From Janthinobacterium agaricidamnosum (GTDB lineage: Bacteria; Pseudomonadota; Gammaproteobacteria; Burkholderiales; Burkholderiaceae_D), in NCBI RefSeq assembly GCF_003667705.1, contig NZ_CP033019.1, positions 2,604,001 through 2,668,000 of the forward strand: a DNA stretch of 64,000 nt. The letters run 5' to 3'. Both the position numbers and the translations under genes were made by a program. Under the pieces are notes generated by a model. That model saw only the letters and a program-made list of their open reading frames with translations. It had not been told where the DNA came from and searched no databases. Positions 49,120 to 57,860 of this stretch are shown piece by piece (position 1 is the stretch's first letter; each line of letters opens with the position of its first letter).

Positions 49120-49908
49120 ATGGTCAATATCAGCACGGCGGGAATCCAACCAGGGGCACTGTCTGCCGCGGAAGGCAACAAGGTGTCATCAGGCAAGGCA
49201 GCATCGGACAAGGCCCAGACAACCCAGGCGCCAGCCGGCGTCGGCGCCGTCGCGGACGCGGTCGTGATTTCGACCCTGGCCGGGCGTTTGTCGACGGCCG
49301 CGACGGCGACCAGCGCCGCTATCGAGGGTTACGATCATCGATCGCTGGGCGCATGGGTCAATGACAATATCAGCAGCATCCTGTATCCGCTGGACGCCGA
49401 ACACAAGGCGGCCGCCGCACAGCAGCTGCCGCAACCAAATGACGCGGCATCGGCCAGGTCGGCCGCGGCCGCGGCCGCGTTTATCGATAACAAGGGTCCC
49501 AATCCGTTTGCGGGCTTGTCGCGCGAGCAATTGGCCACCATCACGCACGACGACAGCGGGACATTTACGGTCAACGAGCGGCGCGCCGCCTATACGCAGG
49601 CCTATGATGAAGAGCAGGCGTGGCGCAGCCAGGTCGTGGCGCAAGCCATGCAGGAATACAATACCACCGGCAAGATGACCAATTTCTTCAAGTCGGCGCT
49701 GGCGCATTTCAATGCATTGCCGCAGCTGGAACAGGCACAGTATCCTGAGAATTACGCGAGCGGCCTGCAAGACAAAATCAAGCTCGATTTTAACTATTTC
49801 AATCACGCGGCCGGCGATGGCGCGCCTACGCCGGGTTCGCTGGCCGACATGCAGCGCAATCAGGGCGCCAAGCAAGGCGCAGACCTGTTTGAGCTCCTGA
49901 GCCGCTGA
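49120..49908 (+). CDS. Hypothetical protein
   Basis: 262 residues with no signal peptide or membrane segment. The N-terminal ~110 residues are Ala/Ser/Gln-rich and low complexity (KASDKAQ-type). The rest is more ordered: LAHFNALPQLEQAQYPENYA and KIKLDFNYFNHAAGDGAP. The composition resembles small secreted or flagellar-hook-like accessory proteins that lack a classical signal, but nothing specific is recognised. A distinct AT-rich promoter with tandem repeats lies just before it. Confidence 0.7.
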   Translation: MVNISTAGIQPGALSAAEGNKVSSGKAASDKAQTTQAPAGVGAVADAVVISTLAGRLSTAATATSAAIEGYDHRSLGAWVNDNISSILYPLDAEHKAAAAQQLPQPNDAASARSAAAAAAFIDNKGPNPFAGLSREQLATITHDDSGTFTVNERRAAYTQAYDEEQAWRSQVVAQAMQEYNTTGKMTNFFKSALAHFNALPQLEQAQYPENYASGLQDKIKLDFNYFNHAAGDGAPTPGSLADMQRNQGAKQGADLFELLSR

Positions 49909-50027
49909 TCACTGGAATTGTTCAACGGACATTGTTTCCACGAAGGTTGGCCGACTATAATCCTGCCTCGCATGCCTGGACACAGCATGTTCTCCAACAT
50001 GAAGTGAAAACAATTAAAGGAATCTTC

Positions 50028-52076
50028 GTGAAACGTTCGCTTATCAGCGCCGCCTGCTGCGCTTTGTTCGCCTTATCTTCGCCATCGCTGTACGCCCAGC
50101 AAGCCGTAACTGCTGCTGCACCCGTCTCCGGCATCGACCTGAAAACGCTGGACCCGGCCGTCAGTCCCAGGGATGATTTCTACGGCTACGTCAACGGCGT
50201 GTGGACCCGCAATACGGAAATCCCGGCTGACAAATCCGTCTGGGGCACGTATATCGAATTGCGTGAAATCGCGCAAGGCCAGCTGCGCGGCCTGATCGAT
50301 GCCACCGTCAAGAATCCGGGCAAGCCCGGCAGCGAGGCGCACAAGATCGCCGACCTGTACACGAGTTTCATGAACGACAAGGCGCGCGATGCGGCCGGCT
50401 TCAAGCCCCTGAAGGCCGAGCTCGCCCGCGTCGCCGCCATCAAGGACAAGAAGGACTTGCCGGCGCTGTTTGCTTATTTGCAAGGCAATGGCATCCAGAC
50501 GCCGTTTTCCGCCTATGTGGCGCCCGATGCGCAAGACCCGGAGCGCTACACGGTCAACATCAGCCAGTCCGGCCTGGGCTTGCCCGACCGCGATTACTAC
50601 CTGAAGGATGACGACGCCAAGTTGCAAGCCGTGCGCGCCAAGTACCTCAAGCATATCGAGACCATGCTGGCCATGAGCGGCGACAAGGCCGCGGCCGAAC
50701 ACGCGGCGCAGATCCTCGACATCGAAACGCGCCTGGCGGCCGTGCAGTGGACGCGCGTGCAGATGCGCGATCCCGTCAAGTCGTACAACCGCGTCGATTT
50801 CGACAAGTTCGCGGCACTGGCGCCCGCCTTCGACTGGAAAGCCTACTTTGCCGCCGCCGGCCTGGCGAAAAAGGAAAGCTCGGGCGTGGTACGCCAGCCC
50901 AGCTTCCTCAGCGGTTTTTCCGAGACCGTGGCCGCCGTGCCGCTGGCATCGTGGAAGAGCTACCTGAACTGGCGCATCATCGAAAGCTATGCTTCCTACC
51001 TGGACAGCGCCACCGTCAAGGAGCGTTTCGCCTTCGACGGCACGGTGCTGCGCGGCGTGCCGCAAAGCGAACCGCAGTGGCAGCTGGCGCTGCGCTTCAC
51101 GGATAACGCCATCAGCGACGCCGTCGGCAAGCGCTACGTGGACATGTATCTGCCGCCGGAAACCCGGCCCCGCGTGATGGCCATGTTCGACAATTTCGTC
51201 GCCTCGTTCAAGGAGGGCATCGAGCAGCTCGACTGGATGGGTCCGGAAACCAAGAAGGAAGCGCAGCTCAAGCTGGCAGCCCTGAAGCCGAAGATCGCGT
51301 ATCCCGATACCTGGCGCGACTACAGCAGCATGCAGACGCGGCCGAACGACCTGATCGCCAACGTGCGCGCCTCGCGCGTATGGAGCCGCCAGCAAAACCT
51401 GGCCAAGCTGGGCAAGCCCGTCGACCGCGACGAATGGTCGATGACGCCGCAAACCGTCAACGCCAGCTACAGCCCCGCGCTGAACGCCATCACCATCCCG
51501 GCCGCCATTTTGCAGCCGCCATTCTTCAACGTGAAAGCGGAAGACGCCGTCAATTACGGCTTGCTGGGCATCACCTTCGGCCATGAGATCAGCCATGCCT
51601 TCGATGATTCTGGCAGCCAGTACGATGCCAAGGGCCGCCTGCGCAACTGGTGGACGGCGCAAGACCGCGCGGCCTTCAAGGCGCTGGCCGCCGGCCTCGT
51701 CAAGCAGTACGGCGCCTACAGCCCCGTGCCGGGCTACCACATCAATGGCGAGCTGACCCTGGGCGAAAACATCGGCGACAATTCCGGCCTGTCGATCACC
51801 TACAAGGCTTACCAGCGTTCGCTGGGCGGCAAGCCGTCGCCCGTCATCGACGGTTTGACGGGCGAACAGCGCCTGTACATCGGCTTTGCGCAGAAATGGC
51901 GCGCGAAACTGCGTCCCGAAGCGGCGATCGCCCAGATCAAGAGCGACCCCCATTCGCCGGGCGAATTCCGCGCCAAGGGCACGGTCAAGAACCAGCCCGG
52001 CTTTTATGAGGCGTTCGGCATCAAGCCGGGCGACCCGATGTACCTGCCGCCCGAGCAGCGCGTGATCATGTGGTAA
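50028..52076 (+). CDS. M13-family metallopeptidase (PepO/neprilysin-like), exported
   Basis: 682 residues from GTG 50028, preceded by AAAGGA; the open frame upstream is unsupported. A signal peptide (SAACCALFALSSPSLYA) leads into the M13 N-terminal domain (DFYGYVNGVWTRNTEIPADK). The catalytic domain contains NASYSPALNAITIPAAILQP, the zinc motif HEISHAFDD (His-Glu-x2-His near 520) and GENIGDNSGL with the third ligand Glu. It should be a periplasmic oligopeptidase. Single gene. Confidence 0.92.
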   Translation: MKRSLISAACCALFALSSPSLYAQQAVTAAAPVSGIDLKTLDPAVSPRDDFYGYVNGVWTRNTEIPADKSVWGTYIELREIAQGQLRGLIDATVKNPGKPGSEAHKIADLYTSFMNDKARDAAGFKPLKAELARVAAIKDKKDLPALFAYLQGNGIQTPFSAYVAPDAQDPERYTVNISQSGLGLPDRDYYLKDDDAKLQAVRAKYLKHIETMLAMSGDKAAAEHAAQILDIETRLAAVQWTRVQMRDPVKSYNRVDFDKFAALAPAFDWKAYFAAAGLAKKESSGVVRQPSFLSGFSETVAAVPLASWKSYLNWRIIESYASYLDSATVKERFAFDGTVLRGVPQSEPQWQLALRFTDNAISDAVGKRYVDMYLPPETRPRVMAMFDNFVASFKEGIEQLDWMGPETKKEAQLKLAALKPKIAYPDTWRDYSSMQTRPNDLIANVRASRVWSRQQNLAKLGKPVDRDEWSMTPQTVNASYSPALNAITIPAAILQPPFFNVKAEDAVNYGLLGITFGHEISHAFDDSGSQYDAKGRLRNWWTAQDRAAFKALAAGLVKQYGAYSPVPGYHINGELTLGENIGDNSGLSITYKAYQRSLGGKPSPVIDGLTGEQRLYIGFAQKWRAKLRPEAAIAQIKSDPHSPGEFRAKGTVKNQPGFYEAFGIKPGDPMYLPPEQRVIMW

Positions 52077-52107
52077 GCATGGTTTAAGCGGCTCGCCGCG
52101 CCGGGGA

Positions 52108-52440
52108 CTATTCCTTGGCGTGGTTGAGCGTGTACCGGGGCAGTTCGACCGTCAGGTCTTCGTTTGACACGCGCGCCTGGCAGGACAGGCGCGAGTGGGG
52201 TTGCAAGCCCCAGGCCTGGTCGAGCATGTCTTCTTCATTGTCGCCCAGTGCGTTGAGCGAGTCGAAACCCCGCACCACGACCACGTGGCAGGTGGAACAG
52301 GCGCCCACCTGGCCGCAGGCATGTTCGATGTCTATCTTGTGAAGCAGCAAGGCGTCGCAGATGCTCATTTGCTCGGGCGCGTCGAAGACGGCGCCGTCGG
52401 GAGCGAGCTCGGGATGGGGCAGGACGGTGATTTTTGGCAT
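52108..52440 (-). CDS. fdx: 2Fe-2S ferredoxin of the ISC type
   Basis: 110 residues from ATG 52440, with GAGGAG upstream. Four cluster cysteines are visible: CGQVGACSTCHV (Cys-x5-Cys-x2-Cys) and the distal SCQAR. The acidic LNALGDNEEDMLDQAWGLQP block is typical of adrenodoxin-type Fdx that gives electrons to Fe-S cluster assembly. It is separated from other isc genes here. Transcribed towards the M13 peptidase gene. Confidence 0.9.
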   Translation of the reverse strand: MPKITVLPHPELAPDGAVFDAPEQMSICDALLLHKIDIEHACGQVGACSTCHVVVVRGFDSLNALGDNEEDMLDQAWGLQPHSRLSCQARVSNEDLTVELPRYTLNHAKE

Positions 52441-52501
52441 GCGGGATTCTCCTCGGTTATCTTGCAATACCGTCACCTTGGGCCTTCCCGCCTTGGCAAG
52501 G

Positions 52502-52900
52502 TCAAGCCCCTGCGCGATCCTGTGCGACGATGCACGCGTCGAGATGATCGAGCAATTGCAAGAACACGCGTTTATCCGCAAAGTGATTCATCGTGGCGCT
52601 CGTCAAGACATCGCTGGCCACCGCCGTCACGGCGGCCCTGGCCTGCGCGCAGGCGGCATGCAGCTGCGCGCGATCGAGTTCCAGCAAGGCCGTATCGATG
52701 GCTGCGCGCGTAAAATCGTAGGCATCCATGCCGCAGCAGCCGGCCACGCAATGCGTTTCCAGCCGGCAGATCAGCTGCCACAGTTCCCCCAGCAAGGCAT
52801 CGATGTCGATCGCCTGGTCATAGCGGCCGTCAAGATCGATGAATTCGATCCAGGCGTCGTCGCCGATCTGGATATCGTACTGGCGGTCGCGTTCGGTCAT
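52502..52900 (-). CDS. Hypothetical protein with a Cys motif (DUF6331-like?)
   Basis: 132 residues. ELWQLICRLETHCVAGCCGM contains a Cys-Cys pair similar to proteins I associate with DUF6331, followed by YDFTRAAIDTALLELDRAQ. Soluble, helical, cytoplasmic. It is 61 bp upstream of fdx on the same strand and may be co-transcribed with it. The family call is tentative. Confidence 0.65.
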   Translation of the reverse strand: MTERDRQYDIQIGDDAWIEFIDLDGRYDQAIDIDALLGELWQLICRLETHCVAGCCGMDAYDFTRAAIDTALLELDRAQLHAACAQARAAVTAVASDVLTSATMNHFADKRVFLQLLDHLDACIVAQDRAGA

Positions 52901-52934
52901 TTTTCAACATTCTCCGGGTCGGTGGCATCGCATT

Positions 52935-52962
52935 ATAAAAAAAACCGCCCGAAGGCGGCTTT
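52935..52962 (-). terminator. Intrinsic terminator of the lpxO-like gene
   Basis: Read on the minus strand: GCCGCC, short TTCG-type loop, GGGCGG, then eight T. It lies 24 bp after the stop of the hydroxylase gene. Confidence 0.8.
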
Positions 52963-52985
52963 CCAATGCGGTGCAAGCAAGGCGC

Positions 52986-53885
52986 TTAAATAAAATAGAT
53001 CAGCGCGATGATGCCGACCACCAGCGCCACGCGGGTGACCTGGTAGGCCGTCTTGTTCCACGCCTTGAAGCGGCGGCGGTACTGGCCCATGGTCCAGGAA
53101 ATCTGGAACAATTTACTCACGCCGCCCACCTGGTCGCCCAGTTCGTTGGGCGAGGCGGCGGCCGTCATCAGCGTGCGGCCCAGCCAGCGGTTCAAGCCTT
53201 GCGCCCAGCGGTAGCGCATCGGGCGCTCGATGTCGCAGAACAGGATGATGCGGTCGCTGTCGGCATCGTTGCGGGCCCAGTGGATATACGTTTCATCGAA
53301 CATCACGGCCTGGCCGTCGCGCCAGCTGTGGCGTTCGCCATCGACGTCGATGAAGCAGCGGTCGTCGTTCGGCGTCTGCAGGCCCAGGTGGTAGCGCAGC
53401 GAACCGGCGAACGGGTCGCGGTGCGGGTTGAGCTTGCCGCCTTGCGGCAGTTCCGCGAACATGGCCGCCTTGATGGACGGAATCGATTGCAGCAGCGCAT
53501 AGGTTTGCGGGCACATCTGCTGTGCCGACGGGTGGTTCGCGTCATACCATTTCAGGTAGAAACGCTTCCAGCCATACTTGAAGAAGGAATTGAAGCCCAC
53601 GTCATTGTTCTTTTCGGCCGCCTTGATCTTTTTCATTTCCTGCATGCGCAGCGCTTCATCGCGGATGATTTGCCAGTTCTGCTGCAGCGGCGCCAGTTCC
53701 GGAAATTGATCGACGGACAGATAGGGCGTGGCCGGCACCTTGGAAAAGGTATGCATGAACAGGTTCAGCGGCGCCATGAACGAGGAGTGATCGAAGATCT
53801 GGCGGCGAAACGGCAGGCGCACCTTGCCTCGAAAATGAATATGTAAAACAGAAAACACAAAAATGCCCAGCAAGGCCCACTTCAT
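52986..53885 (-). CDS. lpxO: Aspartyl/asparaginyl beta-hydroxylase-family lipid A hydroxylase (LpxO-like)
   Basis: 299 residues from ATG 53885 (MKWALLGIFVFSVLHIHF). Hydrophobic helices at each end anchor it in the inner membrane. The central 2-oxoglutarate/Fe(II) domain shows the His-x-Asp pair in NPHRDPFAGSLRYHLGL and the distal His in ETYIHWARND. LpxO hydroxylates the 2-position of a secondary acyl chain of lipid A and needs O2. The closest match in architecture is LpxO, but the substrate is inferred. Single gene with its own terminator. Confidence 0.85.
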   Translation of the reverse strand: MKWALLGIFVFSVLHIHFRGKVRLPFRRQIFDHSSFMAPLNLFMHTFSKVPATPYLSVDQFPELAPLQQNWQIIRDEALRMQEMKKIKAAEKNNDVGFNSFFKYGWKRFYLKWYDANHPSAQQMCPQTYALLQSIPSIKAAMFAELPQGGKLNPHRDPFAGSLRYHLGLQTPNDDRCFIDVDGERHSWRDGQAVMFDETYIHWARNDADSDRIILFCDIERPMRYRWAQGLNRWLGRTLMTAAASPNELGDQVGGVSKLFQISWTMGQYRRRFKAWNKTAYQVTRVALVVGIIALIYFI

Positions 53886-54027
53886 ACACAACCTCGTTTT
53901 GAAAGAATGGGGCAATTATAACCAGTTAATGCCCCGGCTACCCCGTGCCACGGTGAAGGAAAGATGAAGCGGCGCGCGCTGGCGCTCTGTCCTACAATGG
54001 CTTTATTTCATCACTGAAGGGGTAACA

Positions 54028-54462
54028 ATGGAAATCTGGCACGCACCGCTCGACCTGGCCGCCCTCAACGCCGCCAGCGAGGGCACGGCCATGCGCCACC
54101 TGGGCATCGAATTCTCGGCCTTCGGCCCCGACTGGATCGAGGCGACCATGCCCGTCGACCACCGCACCATGCAGCCTTTCAAGCTGCTGCATGGCGGCGC
54201 GTCCGTCCTGCTGGCCGAAACCCTGGGCAGCATGGCCGCGAATGCCTGCCTCGACAGCCGCCGGCAGGTCAGCGTGGGGCAGGAAATCAACGCCAACCAC
54301 GTGCGCGGCGTGCGCGGCGGCCACGTGACGGGGCGCGCCACGCCCATCCACCGGGGCCGCGCCAGCCAGGTCTGGGAAATCCGCATCAGCGACGACGACG
54401 GCAAACTGTGCTGCATCTCGCGCATCACCATGGCCGTTATCGACACTCCGGGCGCAGGTTGA
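54028..54462 (+). CDS. Hotdog-fold acyl-CoA thioesterase (PaaI/YdiI type)
   Basis: 144 residues, typical for the family. The core HGGASVLLAETLGSMAANAC carries the catalytic-region His-Gly-Gly and Glu. VGQEINANHVRGVRGGHVTG and WEIRISDDDGKLCCISR are the following hotdog strands. It would hydrolyse an aromatic or hydroxybenzoyl-like acyl-CoA in the cytoplasm; the exact substrate is unknown. Confidence 0.88.
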   Translation: MEIWHAPLDLAALNAASEGTAMRHLGIEFSAFGPDWIEATMPVDHRTMQPFKLLHGGASVLLAETLGSMAANACLDSRRQVSVGQEINANHVRGVRGGHVTGRATPIHRGRASQVWEIRISDDDGKLCCISRITMAVIDTPGAG

Positions 54463-54532
54463 CGCGGCGGTTCTTGACTTGCATCAAGGCACTAAAAGCG
54501 AGCGCGTGGAATCATCCATAACGCTGTTCGCT

Positions 54533-54752
54533 TATAATTCAGTGTGCTGTTGTATTGCGCGGGGTTTCCAGCCGCGCAACTACATTGCCCGAAATTAAAA
54601 GCTGACTGCCCAAAAAACGCCAGTTAGATACCCATCCTGCGCCATGCGGGAAAGGCAACACGACGGCGAGCAGATCGCTGGTTCCAAGTAACTTCCAGTG
54701 GATTACTTGACGTAACCGGCAACAATCAACTTTATACAGGGCAATAACAACA
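54533..54752 (+). promoter_or_regulatory. Possible promoter and long structured leader of the chemoreceptor gene
   Basis: TATAAT at 54533-54538 would give a leader of about 210 bases. Within it are the stem TTGCGCGG/CCGCGCAA (54555-54579) and AAGTAA/TTACTT enclosed by GGTT/AACC (about 54678-54718). No known riboswitch consensus, including GEMM for cyclic di-GMP, could be matched by eye. No coding frame is supported here. Confidence 0.35.
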
Positions 54753-56333
54753 ATGATGTCATTCAATCGTTTGACGATAGGCGCGCGCCTGAGCGCAGGC
54801 TTCGGGCTGCTGGTCTTGCTCATGCTGGTGCTGGCTGCTTTCGCGCTGCTGCGCATCGGCGCCATCTCCGGCGCCATGGACGCGCAAGAAAAAGTGCAGC
54901 TGGAAAAACTCGAACCGCTGTACGTGGCGCGCGAAGCGCTCGACCAGACGGGCCTGGCTGCCCGCAACGCATATATCTTCCATGACCAGGCCGCCGCCGA
55001 AAAGGAGCTGGCCATCCTCGACACCCAGAAAGCGCTGTACCTGGACGCGCTGGCGAAGCTGGCGCCGCAGTTCGCCGGCGATGCGCAATTCGAGAAGGTC
55101 AGCACGGGCCTGAAAACCATGGCGCAGGAATTGCTGCGTCCGCGCCAGTTCCGCGCCACGGGACAGATGGAGCAGTACGGCACTTTCCTCGTCGAGGAGT
55201 GCAGCCCTCTGCGGCGCCAGATCGTGTCCGATATCGATGCCGTCCTGAAAAACGTGCAGCGCGAATCGGAGCAGGCCAGCGTGGCCGCGCGCGCCATCTA
55301 CGGCCAGTCGCTGCGCTGGATCGGCGTGCTGGCCGCGCTCAGCGTGCTCATTTGTATTGCGGTCGCCACCGTCATCACGCGGGGATTGCTGCGCCAGCTG
55401 GGCGGCGAACCGGCGTATGCGGCCTCGATTGCCGGACGCATCGCGCTCGGGGAACTGGCCATCGACGTGCATACGCGCCACGGCGACGACAGCAGCCTGC
55501 TGTTCGCCATCAAGACCATGCGCGACAACCTGGCCGCCATCGTCGGCAAGGTGCGCCACGGTACGGAAAGCATCGCCACGGCCTCGACCGAGATCGCTAC
55601 CGGCAACCGCGACCTGTCGCAGCGCACGGAGCAGCAGGCCGGTTCGCTCGAGGAAGTGGCGTCATCGATGGAAGAACTGATATCCGCCGTGCGCCAGAAT
55701 GCGGACAATGCCCAGCAGGCGAACCACCTGGCGCGCGAAGCGTCGAAGGTGTCGGAGCAGGGCGGCAAGGCCGTGGCCGAAGTGGTGCACACCATGGGTC
55801 TCATCAATGCCTCGTCGAACAAGATCGTCGACATCATCGGCGTGATCGACAGCATCGCCTTCCAGACGAACATCCTGGCCCTGAACGCGGCCGTGGAAGC
55901 GGCGCGCGCGGGCGAGCAGGGGCGCGGTTTCGCCGTGGTGGCAACGGAAGTGCGCAACCTGGCGCAGCGCTCGAGCGCGGCCGCGCGCGAAATCAAGGCC
56001 CTGATTGACGATTCCGTCAGCAAGGTGGGCACGGGCACGGTGCTCGTCGAGCAGGCGGGCGCCACCATGCATGAGGTGGTGGCCGGCATCGGCCGGGTGA
56101 CGGGCATCATGGCCGAGATCAGCCATGCCACGCAGGAGCAGGGCGCCGGCATCGAGCAAGTCAACCGCGCCATCGTCGACATGGACCGCGTGACCCAGCA
56201 AAATGCAGCCCTGGTCGAGCAGGCGGCGGCCGCCGCGCACGAATTGCAGCAGCAGGCGGCGCAGCTGGAACAGGAAGTGGGCATTTTTAAATTGGCCCCG
56301 CCGGCGAACGGCCCTTTGCGCCTGGCGGCCTGA
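54753..56333 (+). CDS. Methyl-accepting chemotaxis protein
   Basis: 526 residues. Membrane helix 1 ([17 protein letters not shown]) is followed by a four-helix-bundle periplasmic sensor (~35-190; [20 protein letters not shown]), helix 2 ([20 protein letters not shown]), HAMP (~212-265) and the signalling domain. The conserved hairpin tip is [20 protein letters not shown] with [11 protein letters not shown]. It should pass attractant or repellent signals to CheA/CheW. The C-terminus lacks a CheR-binding pentapeptide. Two adjacent ATGs (54753, 54756) are both possible starts. Confidence 0.94.
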   Translation: MMSFNRLTIGARLSAGFGLLVLLMLVLAAFALLRIGAISGAMDAQEKVQLEKLEPLYVAREALDQTGLAARNAYIFHDQAAAEKELAILDTQKALYLDALAKLAPQFAGDAQFEKVSTGLKTMAQELLRPRQFRATGQMEQYGTFLVEECSPLRRQIVSDIDAVLKNVQRESEQASVAARAIYGQSLRWIGVLAALSVLICIAVATVITRGLLRQLGGEPAYAASIAGRIALGELAIDVHTRHGDDSSLLFAIKTMRDNLAAIVGKVRHGTESIATASTEIATGNRDLSQRTEQQAGSLEEVASSMEELISAVRQNADNAQQANHLAREASKVSEQGGKAVAEVVHTMGLINASSNKIVDIIGVIDSIAFQTNILALNAAVEAARAGEQGRGFAVVATEVRNLAQRSSAAAREIKALIDDSVSKVGTGTVLVEQAGATMHEVVAGIGRVTGIMAEISHATQEQGAGIEQVNRAIVDMDRVTQQNAALVEQAAAAAHELQQQAAQLEQEVGIFKLAPPANGPLRLAA

Positions 56334-56427
56334 CGCCGATGGCACGGCGGCACGGCGCGCCGGCAGCCATGCGCCAATAGTCGTATTCCGCGCTACAATG
56401 AGCGCTGGATCACCGCCAGGACTACTC

Positions 56428-56964
56428 ATGCAAGTGCGCAGCAGCCATGATCTATCCAGCCCGGACGACGACAAGCCGGCGCCGCCCGTGCTGCAGCTGG
56501 CCCTTGCCGGTCTCGGCTGGGGCTTGCTCACCTGCATGCTGTGCTTTGCGATCCTGTTCCTCACCAAATGGCTGCTGCCGCCCGAATACTGGGGCGCGCA
56601 CACGGGCCTGTCCAAGTTCAAGCGCGAAATGTCGCTGCCGCTGCTGGTGTTCTGGGTCGTCATCTATTCTCCCATCCTGGAAACGTTTCTCGGCCAGCTG
56701 CTGCCGCTGGAAATCCTCAAGCGCCTGGGCGCCAGCCGCCAGCTGAGCATTTTTATCGGCGCCATCCTGTGGGCCATCGTGCATTTCATCAGCGGCGGCT
56801 TGCTGCACGCCATCGTCGCGCTGGGTTCGGGCGCCATGTTCAGCTTTGTCTACCTGCGCTACCGCGCACCCACTGTGGCCGTGGCCTACGCGACAACGAC
56901 CTTTTCCCGCGCCTGCAACAACATCGCCATCCTTGTCGCGGTGTTTTACGGCCTCGACGCGTAG
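56428..56964 (+). CDS. CPBP-like integral membrane protein, possibly truncated by a frameshift
   Basis: 178 residues with about five membrane segments (LGWGLLTCMLCFAILFLTKW, LPLLVFWVVIYSPILETFLG, IFIGAILWAIVHFISGGLLH). The layout and the ETFLG, IVHFISGG and CNN motifs resemble CPBP (Abi-type) intramembrane proteases, but the usual EExxxR is reduced to a single Glu, so activity is doubtful. It ends GLDA-stop at 56964, while the next frame continues immediately with protein-like sequence that has no start codon. Confidence 0.7.
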   Translation: MQVRSSHDLSSPDDDKPAPPVLQLALAGLGWGLLTCMLCFAILFLTKWLLPPEYWGAHTGLSKFKREMSLPLLVFWVVIYSPILETFLGQLLPLEILKRLGASRQLSIFIGAILWAIVHFISGGLLHAIVALGSGAMFSFVYLRYRAPTVAVAYATTTFSRACNNIAILVAVFYGLDA

Positions 56965-57560
56965 ACGCCTTCCAAAACCTGCTGCGCAGCATCGCGCAGC
57001 TGCCGCCGCAGGAAGCGCTGACGGCGGCCCTGCGCGACGACTGGGTGCGGCCCCTGTACATGGGCTTGCACCAGCCCCAGGCGCAGGAGTGCGCGGCGCG
57101 GCTGGCGCAGGCCGACGCCGCCGTCATCGCGCGCCTGCTGGGGCAATTCGACTGGCGCAGCCGCACGGCGGGCGCCTACCTGGCCGCATTGACCGGGCAG
57201 GGCGCCTTCACGGACCAGCTGGGCGGCCTGCTGCTGGCCAGCGAGGTCTGCTACGCGGGCAGCGCGTATTGCCTGGCGCTGGCCGTTTTCGACACGCCCG
57301 CCAGCCGCGACTACCTGCACCGCTATCTGGAACATTACCTGCGCCAGCCGCAGTTGTACTTTGATCAGGAACAAGCCATGGCTGTCATCGCCTGGCTCGA
57401 TGGTCAGCACGGCCGGGATGAGGCGGCGCGCCACGCGCCAGCCTGGGCCGTTTTCGCGGCCAGCCGGCCGGGTCTGGCGCTGGACGATGCGCTCGCGGCG
57501 TTTGCGGCCAGTATGGACCGCTTGCGCGCCCTGCAAGCTCTGAGGGCGCCCGCTAAGTAA
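56961..57560 (+). CDS. Hypothetical helical protein lacking a clear start codon, probable continuation of the CPBP-like gene
   Basis: The frame reads VDAFQNLLRSIAQLPPQEAL from about 56961 and stays convincing to the stop at 57558-57560 (about 199 codons), but no ATG, GTG or TTG occurs until GTG 57045 and ATG 57060. The upstream product stops at exactly this junction, in the adjacent frame. A single-base indel near 56960 would join both into one ~378-residue protein. The C-terminal part is soluble and helical (YLHRYLEHYLRQPQLYFDQE). Function unknown. Confidence 0.6.
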   Translation, partial: VDAFQNLLRSIAQLPPQEALTAALRDDWVRPLYMGLHQPQAQECAARLAQADAAVIARLLGQFDWRSRTAGAYLAALTGQGAFTDQLGGLLLASEVCYAGSAYCLALAVFDTPASRDYLHRYLEHYLRQPQLYFDQEQAMAVIAWLDGQHGRDEAARHAPAWAVFAASRPGLALDDALAAFAASMDRLRALQALRAPAK

Positions 57561-57860
57561 TCCTCAGGAAATTCTTGTGAAGTTTTGCAAGTCAGAAATC
57601 ACAATAATTTCTTGGGGGTTAGTTACTTAGCATCGCTCCAGCCGCCGACGTCCCATCCCCACGCCGTACGGCCACTCCCTCCCCACATCCCGCTTTCATG
57701 ACATTTGCGTGACAAATGGCAGTGTTTCCCCGCCTGATCTGTCACTGCAGGGTGCATGCCGAAGCTGCCTTTCGACGCGGCACGACTTTGTCTTCCATGC
57801 CGGCTTGCGCTGGCATATCCACGCGTGATTTTTTTAAGTTTAACGACAGGAAACTGCAAT
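57561..57860. other. Gap before the RTX gene with an inverted repeat
   Basis: No supported coding frame. It holds CATTTG (57702-57707) / CAAATG (57713-57718), a 6-bp inverted repeat with a 5-bp spacer that might be an operator for the RTX gene, and an AT-rich stretch just before the start. Confidence 0.4.

Noticed and set aside
54541..54752. Cyclic di-GMP (GEMM) riboswitch before the chemoreceptor gene
   Set aside because: The conserved GEMM core and tetraloop-receptor sequences could not be found by eye.
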